NCBI RefSeq assembly: GCF_000203795.2 | Contig: NW_006281108.1 | Coordinates: forward strand, 67,868 to 131,867 | Direction of reading: 5' to 3' | DNA length: 64,000 bases | Source: Batrachochytrium dendrobatidis JAM81 | Taxonomy: Eukaryota; Chytridiomycota; Chytridiomycetes; Rhizophydiales | Shown: piece after piece, positions 43,599 through 55,100 of the stretch | Layout of the letters: each line of letters opens with the position of its first letter | How positions within the stretch are numbered: the stretch's first letter is position 1 | Notes under the pieces: generated by a model | Told to the model about the DNA's origin: nothing | What the model saw: the letters and a program-made list of their open reading frames with translations, nothing else | Database searches by the model: none | Translations under genes and position numbers: made by a program

Positions 43599-45971
43599 AT
43601 GACTGTTTGTGAGTTCTTTGTATCAAGCCAAGGCTGCAGTTTTGGTGCCAGCTGTCGGTTTGCTCATATTTCTATTCCTGAGCAACCAGTCTTGACTGCT
43701 AGCACTTCACACTCTAGACAGAGGAGCAATCAACCATCACTTGATACAGGCAATGGTTCTGGTTCAAGAAATCGACGACCAAGGCTAAAGAACGCAAAGA
43801 ATCCTCATCATTCAAACCAGGTACATCAGCAAGGCAGTACTGCTTCATCTCTAGAACCCCTCCAACCAAAACAACAGTCTGGCCGTTCTTCCAATTTGCC
43901 ACAACACAATTCGCAATCTGATGATGTCAATCAAGGGCAGCAATCAGTGTCTAGGTCATTCAGCAGGGGTTCAGATCAAACTTTAAAAGGGATTGCCACA
44001 GCTGCATCAGGTAGTAACTCTCAATCAGGATCGGTGGATACTCACAATATGGATCAACAATCTGTATCTTTTGAAAAACAAACCCAGCATCAGCCTGGTA
44101 AAAGTAAATCTGGCAAACAAAAGGGCAACCGTCGAAATAACAACATCAAACCTGGAAAGCATCAGTCTAATCTAGACAGTTCCAACAAAGTATCTGATTC
44201 TTTAGCTCAGACCGAGTCTAAATTAGCAGCTGTAAAACTGGTTCCTCAGCAGCGACATCCTCTGCCATCCCGACCTGCATTTCCACGACCCACTCCAAAG
44301 TCTCTTCAGGATCGACTCAACGAAACAACCGATCCGATCGATCGAATACATATTCTACGCAATCTGGAACTTTCTCAACTCGAACGTCGATTTCGTTCGT
44401 CAGGATATATTCAAAGCACTGCAGATCAAACCCTAAACAGCCAGCATACTACTATTCATTTTGATCTTGTTCCCACTGATCCCGACTTTCCGTACGATCT
44501 CACTGCGTTACATGTTAGTATGCTGATTCCTGATCTGTTTCCAACTGACCGTGCATGTCGATTGGTTGTACAAAACAAAGAGATTCCTGCTCATTTTTGT
44601 CATAATATTGAACGTGCTTGGTTCAAAAAAGTCATGGCGTGCAAACTGAGCTTGTTGGATTTAGTCAATTGGCTTGATCAAAATTTGGAAGGTTTATTTA
44701 TTGAACGTGATGATACCATCATTACTTCGTTTCGAAACAATAGTGGTGGCGGTTCGCAGACACAAGGGGCAACAGTTCAAGACAAAAATATTGACTCAAC
44801 CGCTCAAGATGAAATAACCAAACAGGATATGGACAACAGTGAATCTGACGACAGCGATGAAGGCAGTGCAGATGGAGACGGAAATGGAGATGGAAATGGT
44901 GGTATTCATGCTCATGATGGAGCTGGGGATACTGATGATCTGCTAGAATTGAAGGAAGCATCTTTGTCTGATTCAGACTCTTCTCTACAATCCAAAGCTG
45001 ATTTGACCAGTACTGATATTGCAACTTCAGAATCCAATTCTACTGGTATCTACACTGCCAGCCCACAAAAACGTGGAACTCAAATTCGTCTTTTGGAATC
45101 CCGACTTGACAACATCTCACTCTTGCATTGCACATCGATTACAGTAACAATCCGCTGCACACGATGTAGGGACACGGCCCAGGTTTCAAATCTATTGGCT
45201 TCATTGGTAGAAAACCACCCAGATTATCATTTTACTTGTTGTAAAACATGTCAATCTGCCATGTCTGTTGCGTTTCGTCGTGACTTTATGCACGAGTCTT
45301 CGCAGTGCTTGGGATACCTTGACTTGCACGATTCAACAGCGTTTGATTTGGGACCAAGTGTATATATTGCCACATGTACCTCATGTAACGCGGAGCATAC
45401 GTTCAAAAGCTTACCAACACTCACAACGGTGACTGTACATTGCCGATCTTGTCATACTGCTCTTACGATTCAACTCGGACAAGTGAAATTCACATTGGTG
45501 GGTGGTGGAACCACTACTGTACTGCAACCCAATTATAAACAGCTTCACAAGCGTGGTCTTGCTGAAAAGAAAAAACTGCTTCAATTGGGTATATCGTTTG
45601 GATCACCCTTGCCGCTTAACGGAGCAAGCTGTGCTCATTTTAAAAAGTCATATAGATGGTTTCGGTTTGGATGTTGTGGTAAAATATACCCCTGTTCAGT
45701 ATGTCATGAGAAGCTCAAGGAAGATGGACATGAAATGATTTGGGCAACCAAACAGTTTTGTGGATTTTGTTCGAGGGAGCAAGTGTATTCACCTACCAAA
45801 CCCTGCGTTTCATGTGGAAAGGATCTTACCAAACGCAGTAATGGAAGTGGTTTTTGGGAGGGTGGTAAAGGTACACGAGATCAACTCAAACTGAGTAGTA
45901 AGGACTCGAGAAAGTTTCGAGGATTGGGCAAGACGATCAGTAATCGAGCCATGAATAAAGCCAAGTCGTGA
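43599..45971 (+). CDS. CCCH plus CHY zinc-finger protein
   Basis: Single exon, 790 residues. The N-terminus has a CCCH finger with spacing C-x8-C-x5-C-x3-H (C4, C13, C19, H23), the type that usually binds RNA. A long basic, Ser/Gln-rich linker follows. At about residues 230-370 is a domain like an RWD or ubiquitin-conjugating fold (TTIHFDLVPTDPDFPYDLTA, LHVSMLIPDLFPTDRACRLV). Acidic Asp/Gly/Glu runs precede paired CxxC motifs (IRCTRCRD, CCKTCQS, ATCTSCNAE, CRSCHTA). At residues of about 677-745 is a CHY zinc finger: SCAHFKKSYRWFRFGCCGK, YPCSVCHEKL, FCGFCSREQ and CVSCGKDL. CHY fingers occur in ubiquitin ligases and Hot13-like proteins. There is no RING, so a ligase role is not supported. Fungal relatives with this combination exist, but their function is not established. 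Confidence 0.8.
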   Translation: MTVCEFFVSSQGCSFGASCRFAHISIPEQPVLTASTSHSRQRSNQPSLDTGNGSGSRNRRPRLKNAKNPHHSNQVHQQGSTASSLEPLQPKQQSGRSSNLPQHNSQSDDVNQGQQSVSRSFSRGSDQTLKGIATAASGSNSQSGSVDTHNMDQQSVSFEKQTQHQPGKSKSGKQKGNRRNNNIKPGKHQSNLDSSNKVSDSLAQTESKLAAVKLVPQQRHPLPSRPAFPRPTPKSLQDRLNETTDPIDRIHILRNLELSQLERRFRSSGYIQSTADQTLNSQHTTIHFDLVPTDPDFPYDLTALHVSMLIPDLFPTDRACRLVVQNKEIPAHFCHNIERAWFKKVMACKLSLLDLVNWLDQNLEGLFIERDDTIITSFRNNSGGGSQTQGATVQDKNIDSTAQDEITKQDMDNSESDDSDEGSADGDGNGDGNGGIHAHDGAGDTDDLLELKEASLSDSDSSLQSKADLTSTDIATSESNSTGIYTASPQKRGTQIRLLESRLDNISLLHCTSITVTIRCTRCRDTAQVSNLLASLVENHPDYHFTCCKTCQSAMSVAFRRDFMHESSQCLGYLDLHDSTAFDLGPSVYIATCTSCNAEHTFKSLPTLTTVTVHCRSCHTALTIQLGQVKFTLVGGGTTTVLQPNYKQLHKRGLAEKKKLLQLGISFGSPLPLNGASCAHFKKSYRWFRFGCCGKIYPCSVCHEKLKEDGHEMIWATKQFCGFCSREQVYSPTKPCVSCGKDLTKRSNGSGFWEGGKGTRDQLKLSSKDSRKFRGLGKTISNRAMNKAKS

Positions 45972-46320
45972 TTATCTAATCAGTGATTCGATCTGAATAT
46001 ATTCCAGCAGTAATGTGTAAAGCAGTTTAAACCATCATTTCCATCTAGATTCTCGTGCCTTGAACACATTCATTTGTATAGATTCATTCAGATGCGCATG
46101 CAACAAGACTACTCATGTCAAGAAACCAAATAAAAATGTATAGTCATCAAATCAATAGTAACAATCGGATAGATATTACAAGTATAAGAATACTGCAAAT
46201 TAGAGTATAATGAATAGCATCGAGTCTGACACTTCATGGGTTGAATTTCAAGGTTAGCATTGCTGTTTTTACACTTTTACTGCAAGTGATTTGAATCTAG
46301 CTTAACACTGATAGCAGAAT
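45972..46320. other. short intergenic region
   Basis: The gap between two plus-strand genes. It contains AAATAAAAATG near 46130, a possible polyadenylation signal. Nothing else is seen. Confidence 0.6.
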
Positions 46321-47180
46321 ATGGATTTCCTATTTGGGTCTCGCAAGACCCCTGCAGAGATGCTTAAACAGCATCAGAGAGCACTCAATAAAGCTCAAAG
46401 AGATCTGGACAGAGAGAGAACCAAGCTGGAGCAACAGGAAAAGAAACTCATTGCTGATATTAAACGTACTGCCAAAGCTGGTCAAATGGTAATATTACAC
46501 TCCATCCACCCTGAACAGCACTTTGAATACGGCATATCATGTATAGTACTCAGTTTGGTGTATTGCATTGACTGTAGGGAGCATGCAAAGTCATGGCAAA
46601 GGATTTGGTTCGTACTCGTCGTTACGTTCAAAAGTTTTATCAGATGCGCACTCAACTTCAAGCTGTTGCACTCAAGATTCAGGTAATTCATCTCAATTTG
46701 GCTTGCATTGCTTGTTATCCAGTCATGAATCACCCCTTTGATTACAAACTGCAATACATGCTGTTTTAGACACTCCGATCTACTCAATCCATGGCTGATG
46801 CGATGAAAGGTGTTACCAAGGCTATGCGATCCATGAACAAGCAAATCAATCTACCTCAAATATCCAAGATCATGATGGACTTTGAGCAAGAATCTGAAAT
46901 GATGGACATGAAGGAGGAAATGATGAATGATGCAATTGATGATGTAATGGAAGATGGCGATGAAGAAGAGGAATCCGATCGTATTGTCAATGAAGTATTG
47001 GATGAGATTGGCATTAGTGTAAATCAATCGGTAAGTTTTATTTTTACAGCAAGTCGAGTGACATGGTATTAACTTGTGGTTGTGTAGTTGGCCGATGCTC
47101 CCAACAGTAAACTGAACGCTAAAGCAGAAGAAGTACCCGAGGACGACTTGCAAGCCAGACTCAACAGTCTGCGACAATAA
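46321..47180 (+). CDS. VPS2: ESCRT-III subunit VPS2/CHMP2
   Basis: Four exons (46321-46488, 46578-46682, 46770-47030, 47088-47180) splice in phase to 208 residues. It functions at endosomes, in multivesicular body formation and membrane scission, recruiting the AAA ATPase Vps4. The sequence is strongly CHMP2A-like: MDFLFGSRKTPAEMLKQHQR, LDRERTKLEQQEKKLIADIK, MAKDLVRTRRYVQKFYQMR, AMKGVTKAMRSMNKQINLPQ, MMDFEQESEMMDMKEEMMND and AIDD. The C-terminal EDDLQARLNSLRQ is a MIM1 motif for Vps4 binding. The basic N-terminal helix and the acidic autoinhibitory half are both present. Confidence 0.96.
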
Positions 47181-47341
47181 GCTTTTCCTTATTTTTATTG
47201 TAGATAAAGCTTTGCTGACAAGTATGGAGTCAAATGGTATGATCCAGTAGATGTTGGTCCATCTCTGTTCAGCCGGTACACAATAAATTTCAATCAAAAC
47301 AAAAACAAACAAGAATTAAAGTGATATCCATCCAATTCAGT

Positions 47342-48808
47342 TTATTCAGCCGAGGCTGCACCAGTCTTGACGGGCCGACTCAAGATCTCAATCAATTCAG
47401 GATCAACCACTTTGCATTCTGACTTGATCAGTTCCTGATCCCAAGGAAGAGTTACAGTCTGAATCTGTTCAGATTCCAACACCAAGACAGTAAACATAAA
47501 GTGCGCGTTATCAATGTCATTTTTTTCATGGAGAACTGGATAAGGGGTAACTAGATTGTGTGATGTACACTCTAAAATACCCATACGAGCCTTTTTCTCG
47601 TTTTCAAAGTTGCGTAGCGAAAATGCCATGGTGCCATGATTCCTGCGGATTTCAGAGAAAATAATACGAGAAGTTTGCATCTTGAGCTGATAGGTTTGGT
47701 TGGGACTACGCTTAAAAACAGTTGTGCGAGTGTCGAGAGGTCTGGATTTGCCTTCACCCGACTTGACCAAGATATCAATAGAATACACCTCACCCGCCTC
47801 AAATACAACATTGGAAGCGTTCTTTCGGGAAGTCTCTGGAGGATTGAGAACAATCTGTTTGGGACCATCAAGAATATTTCGAAGAACCTGATGGGTGGTC
47901 ATGCCTATTGAATGCATTCGAGTTTTTTAAATGAGCACAGTTTGTAGATATAGATTCAAAATCAATCCAATGAAATGTGCATACCTTCGACGGCAGTGCA
48001 GTTAAACTCCTTGGCAATTTTTGAAATGGAGTCTGTGACCATCCGACTGTCGTTTCCAGGTCTAATCAAACGAGCAGCAAGCTCTGCAGCAGAATATGCA
48101 GCCTGAATGACATCGGCCTGACGACCCACTACAGGGTTTTCCTTGGTTGCGCCTACAACAAATGTGTGGGCAGCCTGGGCAATATAGCCATCGATCTGTA
48201 CACCAAGCTCGACACGAACCATATCTCCGTTCTTCAAGGCGATAGTAGCTTCAGGATCAGAGACCAGAGGAGATAGATGACAAACAATCGAAGTAGGACA
48301 AACACAGGTAGGAAAAGCAATACCCTTGCTCATTTTTTCGTCTTCGGTATAGACAGTCTTGAGCAGTGACAGGATAGTAGAGTCACCAAGAGTGCAGAGA
48401 GAAAGGACAGTAGCACCTTCGACACCAGCAGCAACCACAGTAGACATGACCTCTATCAAAGTATATACATCACATGTGTTGGTACAAGAAACAATAGATC
48501 TAGCACTGATAGGTTTAGCACCAACGAGATCATGAAGTAAATGATCAATGTGATGACAAAGATGCTATGATGAGTAGATACACATCAGCAGCATGTGGCT
48601 ATTCAAAAAGCACAAGAGATCGATCGATGCAGTTTCAAATCAACCCAACATGGAAACGGATGAATGCAATCAACTCACTGGAAGCAATTTCACCGGCAGC
48701 TTGATACTTTGAGACATTGGTTGGGTTGAGCTCGTTCTCGATCAACTCATCCTCAGAGTCAGAGTCAGCAGCTCGAGCATTCTTGTTTGCAGTTTTCCCA
48801 AAAGCCAT
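47342..48808 (-). CDS. proliferation-associated protein 2G4/EBP1 (methionine-aminopeptidase-fold ribosome-associated protein)
   Basis: Three exons on the minus strand (48679-48808, 47985-48452, 47342-47904) give 386 residues. EBP1-type landmarks: VEGATVLSLCTLGDSTILSL, KGIAFPTCVCPTSIVCHLSP, VRVELGVQIDGYIAQAAHTF, PGNDSRMVTDSISKIAKEFN, CTAVEGM, SIDILVKSGEGKSRPLDTRT, NFENEKKARMGILECTSHNL. The fold is the pita-bread fold of methionine aminopeptidase, but key metal ligands are replaced in this family, so it is not expected to be a peptidase. Relatives bind ribosomes and pre-60S particles. The basic C-terminal extension of animal EBP1 is absent; the protein ends at TGAASAE. The start codon is only 149 bp from the divergent CAF120-like gene. 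Confidence 0.93.
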
Positions 48809-48957
48809 TTGATTATTAGTTTTGGGTTTGATTCGATGCAGAAAAGAAAACTGACGAATTTATCAAGATACGGTCCAGACCCTTAAATAGAGTACACACT
48901 CTATATCTCATGGCTTGAATTGCCGCGTCTGAGAATGATTTCAAGTCAACTTTTGGA

Positions 48958-51900
48958 ATGAATTCTTCGATTCCTTCTGCTGGTAAGTGCGTGTCTGAAG
49001 ACTGCTTTATATTGACTTGCAATCATCCGTATCGTACTGCTTGATGTGCACTAAAAACTGTTTTGTTGGGTTTAATAGTCGAGCCTGTTATTCCTTCCAC
49101 TGCTGTCAAGACAACTTTGAATTCAACCACTTCATTAGAACCTTTTATTGCCCAGACAGCTGTCACTCTGCCTCAGACTGTACCACTCTTGACAGATGTT
49201 CCTCTACATTCTGCGTTAAAACCATCCACCACGGATCCTAGTCTGTCTTTGTATGGCATTCGTTCATTTCCTTCTCTCGCCCAATCCGCTCAATTGGAAG
49301 ACATGGCCATTCATAATGCTGCTGTTGCAATGGTCGGTTTGGAATCAGAGTCTTCATCCACTACTTCATTCATGATCACTCCCGTTTCCACGACTGTTGC
49401 TAGTCCTAACCTCCATTCTCACGCTTTATCTGAATCTAACACCACTGGCGCTACGTCAAACTTGGCTACTCACATGCTTAACAAGTCACAATCTGGACTT
49501 GCAGACTCTACTCTCGAGCATGATGAGATTTTAGATTCTCACCAACAAAAAGATGTCGATTCTGCCGTTCCTATCACTGCCGAATACATCAAAAATCATA
49601 TTTTTAATCATGGCAGTAAAACCCCTTCGAATCTCTCAAAACATGCTAATGATACCAGTCTGGACGAACCAAAGGAAAAAGAATCTCAACTTTCACTCTC
49701 TCTGAGTTCAGAACACCCTAAAGTGTTGACAATCGATGCTAACATTGAGACTATTATAGAACAAGGCGAACCTGTTGTCATTGAAACCGCTTCTGCTATT
49801 ACTGCAGATTCGGCAAAAACGCCATTGAATGAAAATAATGCAATCGCTGTTACTGTGAGCACTGACACCGCTGGCGCTCCTGCCTACGCGTCCATTATCG
49901 ATGATTTGGATCAGAGTCATGCTGACAAGCAACCATCTAATGATGAGTTGAATCAACCTCAAACCCTTTCTAACCCTGACACGGCCGATACCAAGCAACT
50001 CTCACAACAGCATTTATCTGAAAACAAAGACCATGAAGATTCTGGACAGGTGCTGCGTCGCTCCTACAACCAATTTTCGGGTGCTTCCGATCCACTACAA
50101 CTTGCTAGTATGCATTTTGCTCTCTCACAAAAATTCTATTACTGTGGATTTTTGTACAAGAAAAACGAGCTGGGTGCGGACGGTCGACCCATTCTTTCTA
50201 CCGATGCAAATGGTCAACCCACTCGTGGTGGAGAATGGTCAAAATGTTGGATGGAGTTATGGGGTCCCATTTTGCAACTCTGGCATGTTCCTGACGATCT
50301 GGCCGAGTATGCCTATTCGCAAGGTCTTGGCATGAAAAAGTTTATTGCACATGAAATGGATCCTGCTCAAGAGTTTCTTTCCGCCATAAAATCTACTCAC
50401 ACCAGTCCAACTTACATTAATGTTACAGATGCTATCACTGAATTGTTTCCAAACGATTTTCGGCTTCCTGATCAAACCCTTGTACGACCTCCCCCAACTC
50501 CATACACATCACTTTTTGCTCTATCAAATGCTGGGTCTAATCTAATTCTTTTTTCGTGTATTTCTGGAATTCATTGTAATGAATGGATTGCAGCTATACG
50601 TTTGGTTGCTTTTGAGCTTCACAAATTAAACCAGCTATTTACATATAGACTCTTGAAGCGTCCTCAACATGTTTTGGCATGGGAAGCAGCAGGAATCGCA
50701 CCCTTTGAGTCCCAGTCATTCCGTGGTGAAGTAAAATACGAAGGGCCATTGCAAATCAGAACAACTTATGCTACTAGATGGAAGGCTTATCATGTCGTGG
50801 TCACATCCCGTGTAAATTTCGACTCGGCTCCAAATGTATCCACCTCTGCATTGCTTACAAAAAAATTGTTTGGGAAGCGCAGTACAACAAATTTAGACTT
50901 TTCGAAACGTGGCAACGTTTTGTTTTTTGAAAGCAAGGCAGATGCCAAAAAAGGACGTAGACCGGCTTTTATATTGGACTCTTTACAAATGGTACAAGCT
51001 CTTTGGCCTGAGAAACCCGAGCTGATTGAAATGGGGTTGGTTTGTATTGCCAAATTGGTGGGTACCATTCACGCTCCGATTGGAAACGTATCCCGCAATA
51101 TTTCAAACACATCAATGGAAACAGAAGAGCAACAGAAGAATATGGGAGGTGCAGGGTTTGGCACGGCTTCCACTTTTGGAGGTGCACCCATTCTCTCTCC
51201 GCAAACCTTTACTAATTATACACACGGATTTCCTGCTGTAACTAGTATCCATGCTTTGCATGATATAATTGATGGGTTAGATCCGCGGCCTCTACCACAT
51301 CATGTACTTATTCTTGCACAAAGCACAGACGAACTTGCTAAATGGATCACGTCTATTTATGCTGCGTTTAGTGTTGATACGGATCATATTGAAGCGGATG
51401 CAGAGATTCAAGAGATGGCACGCACTGCATCCATTTCAACTCCCACAGGTGGCCAGGGAAACTCTGCCTCCGTATCCCTAACTACTACTTCAGCAACATC
51501 AGATGATCCCCAATCTTTTATCCAATCAGCAGCTTCTACGGCAGACATTCATCAGATTCAGTGGCCAACCTCACTTTTTCTTTCCACCTCTGAAATTGCG
51601 GGTATATTGATGTGTAGTCCTGTTCCTTTCAATACCCATATGCAATTTAGTCATTATTTTTCCCAAAAACTGTCTTGCTCACGCAACAATCGGCTGAGAT
51701 CCTGGTGTGAATCTGTTGCCAAGGGAGAATGGGAGCGTAGTCTTGCTGCTCGCCATATTGTTGAAGCCAAACTAAAAATACTATTCAAATGGGTAGATAA
51801 AACTCTGGAAGTACTAAAACATCGTGGAATTGTTTTACCTGATAGGGAAACTCTTGACGATGGGCATGCATCCATTGGGCCCAAGAGCATTGACAAAAAT

Positions 51901-54829
51901 GATGAGGCTGTTTCTGAACAATCCAAAGTTGATCCAAAGCAGAAATCGGTATCCAATACAAAAAAGGATATTGTCGAGGGGATCGATGGTATCAAGCTTA
52001 CTGATGACAGCGCTACCAAAACCAGTCATGAAGATCATTCCATAGATGACGAAAGCGAAGAATCTGCAAAAGAAAGTCTGAGTACCAGTGATGGAAATGG
52101 AAGTGTCAGTGAGGAAGAAACTTCAGATGAAGGCAGTCAAAGCGAAACTGAGGAAGAACAACCCATCATACCGATCTCGGTAAGTTTTTTGTTGCAAGTT
52201 GTTTTTTCATTTGGCATCATGTCTTGATTTTAACATGGGTGATACTTAGCTGGTAAATCCTGCGTTACAGCCAGAATTTTATGCTCGTGCTCCAGATGCC
52301 TATGATAACTTGGATGAATCAGACCAAGAACCCGATTTTCAGATTTATGGACAAAACTCGTTGCTGGCTCAACGACATTTCAATGAATTGGCTAAAGGCG
52401 ATCGTCATGGTGATGGCATGCCGGGCGAATATCACAGTGGCTCCAAGGTAACATTCTAATTGTGCACGATTCAAATGATGTGTCGCACATGCTTTGAAGA
52501 TGTGATTTGACTGTTTATTAGATGTACGCATCTGAATCCAATCTAGTTAGGACTGACCTTATGTTTTGGATAAATAGGGGGATGGAAAACGAATTGAACT
52601 TCTTGGTGTCGTATCCCAATCTGCTCAAGCCCATGTGTTTCAATCCAATTCACTTCTCAGTCGTACAGATATGCCACACACAGGCGGGTTAAATAGCGAC
52701 GGTACACCTCAACAGGGATATGTTCGCTCGACTGGTATCGACGGACCGCTTCTTGGCAACGTCCAAGGCGAAGCCAATCAACACAAGCCTAAACTGGAGG
52801 GTGGTTTGTTGGGAGAAATGAACCGAAGAGAAAAAGAACGCGAATATTTGAAACGATTGGGATATTATAAAGCTACTGGACCTACTGGTGGAGTGATTCC
52901 TCCTTCATTCTATCAGTCGCCTATGAATATGATGGGTGGAATGCCTGGAATGGGATATTCTGGGATGGGAATGCAAGGAATGGGATATCCCGGAATGGGT
53001 ATGCAGGGTATGGGATATCCCGGAATGGGTATGCAGGGTATGGGATATCCCGGAATGGGTATGCAGGGTATGGGATATCCCGGAATGGGGATGCAGGGTA
53101 TGGGTATGCCCGGAATGGGATATCCCGGAATGATGTATGGCATGCATAACCCAATGATGGGATTTATTCCTCCCGATCCTACTGATGATAGCCCCGAAGA
53201 TCCCGTCATTACCCAACACAGAGAGATGGTCCGTCAGCAATGGCTTGAATTGGAACGGTAGGTTTTTTGATAGTTTGGTTTGTAAAAAATTTAAATGATT
53301 ATTTATTTTGACATTGACACATGGATGGATGTTTTTGTAGATCAAAGGAACGGCAAAGAAATGTAGAAAGAAGTACCGAAACCATGCAAGGAGCAATGGG
53401 CATAATCCCAGGCATGGGTATGAATATGGGAATGCAACCTTCAATGCATTTTCCCAACTCTTTCAATACACAGAATCAGGCTGGTTTTAACGAACAGGGA
53501 TATGGCATACAGCCATCATCGTATAAGCCATTTGTACAGCCCAGTAGCGACTTGGAAAGCTCAGACGAGAATGTCTTTGATGCTAACCGACATAAGCGCG
53601 ATGGTCACCACGCCTCATCACAATCTTCTTCTGATCAAAGTCACGACGATCAAAAAATAGCTAAAAAGAATAGTTCAGATACATCAGATACTGAAATGTC
53701 CAGTAAACCGAGCCAGAGTGGCACTGAAGACGAAGATGGGTCTCAAAGTGATCATCAACGACTTGCTAGCGGAACAGAATCGGATGAAGATCCCAGTGAC
53801 GAATCTGATGAAGATGTACCATTACATGTACTTGCTGCAAACAAAAAGATTCGTACGCGACCCGCACCTGCACTCAGACCAACTGTTCTTCGTGGTGCAT
53901 CAAGTAGTGAATCCGATGCATCGCAAGTAGAATCAGATGATGATATTCCACTGATGGATGTAGCTGCACTTGGGAAGCTAGGAAACTCTAAACGGCCTTC
54001 TGATGCTAGCAATAGGGAACTTAACACCCATTCGGAAAAGGGAACCATTTCGTCTCAGTCGATGAAGTTGGAAGATGATAAAGAGTCCGATTCAAGCGAT
54101 GAGCCTCTTGGTGCACGTATCTTACCAGCACAGTCCCATCAACAACCTCTTCATTCAACCATTTCGTCTGCTTCTTTGGGATCTCATTTTCATACCGGAT
54201 TATATGGTACATCGGGTGGTTTTGATAGTACGATGGGAGCTGGTCGAATGATGCAGTATCCTCAAGGTATTCAGTTTCCACCAGATATGCCCATCACACC
54301 ACAAATGCAACAGCAAATGATGCAACTTCATCAACTCCAAATGCAGCAAATGCAGCTCATGCAGCAGATGCAAATTCCAATGAACATGGGCAATGAAGGT
54401 GCTGGACAGCCTAAATGGATGTCACAGGGTATGCCTATGCATCCGACGCAGCAGATGCAACAGATGCAATACCAGATGCACATGCAGGGTATGCAGCAAC
54501 CGCGGTTTATGGGTGCGCCAAATCCCAGACAAAATCCACTACCATCACATATGCCCATCTATTCCCAACAACAGGATCCACATCCACTCCAGCAGCACAA
54601 TGCAGTGTCTTCCAATATCACCTCGCTGCCACAACCCGTCATACCTCCACATAAACAACACCGTACGAAACAGAGACAGTCACTATTGAGTCGCGAACCA
54701 CATGTGGATACTATACCAACATCTACCAAACCTGTGAATCCACACCCTGCACCTAAATCTACAAATACGACTCGTGCTCAAAGTGCCAGTAAAAGCGATC
54801 AAGGCAGCATGAGTGATGATTCCGGATAA
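48958..54829 (+). CDS. CAF120/Skg3-like PH-domain protein with Met/Gly repeat tail
   Basis: Five exons (48958-48982, 49079-52179, 52250-52447, 52578-53257, 53341-54829) splice in phase to 1,830 residues. The first exon codes for only MNSSIPSA. After a disordered region of about 350 residues comes the core: FYYCGFLYKKNELGADGRPI, then WSKCWMELWGPILQLWHVPD, SLFALSNAGSNLILFSCISG and NEWIAAIRLVAFELHKLNQL. This is the PH-domain arrangement of fungal CAF120/Skg3, proteins linked to the CCR4-NOT complex or the bud cortex. A second PH-like part follows (RGEVKYEGPLQIRTTYATRW). The C-terminal third is unusual: a 10-residue repeat MGYPGMGMQG, acidic SD-rich stretches and a Met/Gln-rich segment. The Caf120 assignment rests on the PH core; the fusion with the repeat tail rests on continuous reading frame and splice signals. 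Confidence 0.8.
52950..53140 (+). repeat. 30-bp tandem repeat encoding MGYPGMGMQG
   Basis: About five to six copies of a 30-bp unit containing GGGATATCCCGGAATGGG, with the central copies almost identical. The unit includes the palindrome GGGATATCCC. The antisense strand is also open through it, which is a by-product of the repeat composition. Confidence 0.88.
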
Positions 54830-55100
54830 ACTTTCATTCACTCGTTTTTTAAAAATACAAACTTTTTTAAACATAATTCGCATTTTGCAAACAAGATTGT
54901 TGATAGGGATTGATGTCAACGATTTCTCTGCTGTAGAATGTTGACGTGTACATTTGAATGTTGGTAGTAGTGTGGGCTGTATGAATAGAGCAGTGATGGT
55001 TTCTGACACACATGGAGTGGTTTTTATTGTCAAATGTATCTTCAACTGTTGATGCAACTCATCAATATTTGCAATGGGGGTTCAATCTCGAGTCATTTGT
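54830..55100. other. convergent intergenic region
   Basis: 3' flanks of the CAF120-like gene (plus) and ERG4 (minus). No gene is seen. Confidence 0.6.

Noticed and set aside
52905..53444. Antisense open frames of His/Ser and Ile/Pro repeats through the MGYPGMGMQG region
   Set aside because: Mirror of the sense repeat; the sense frame is continuous with the spliced CAF120-like gene.
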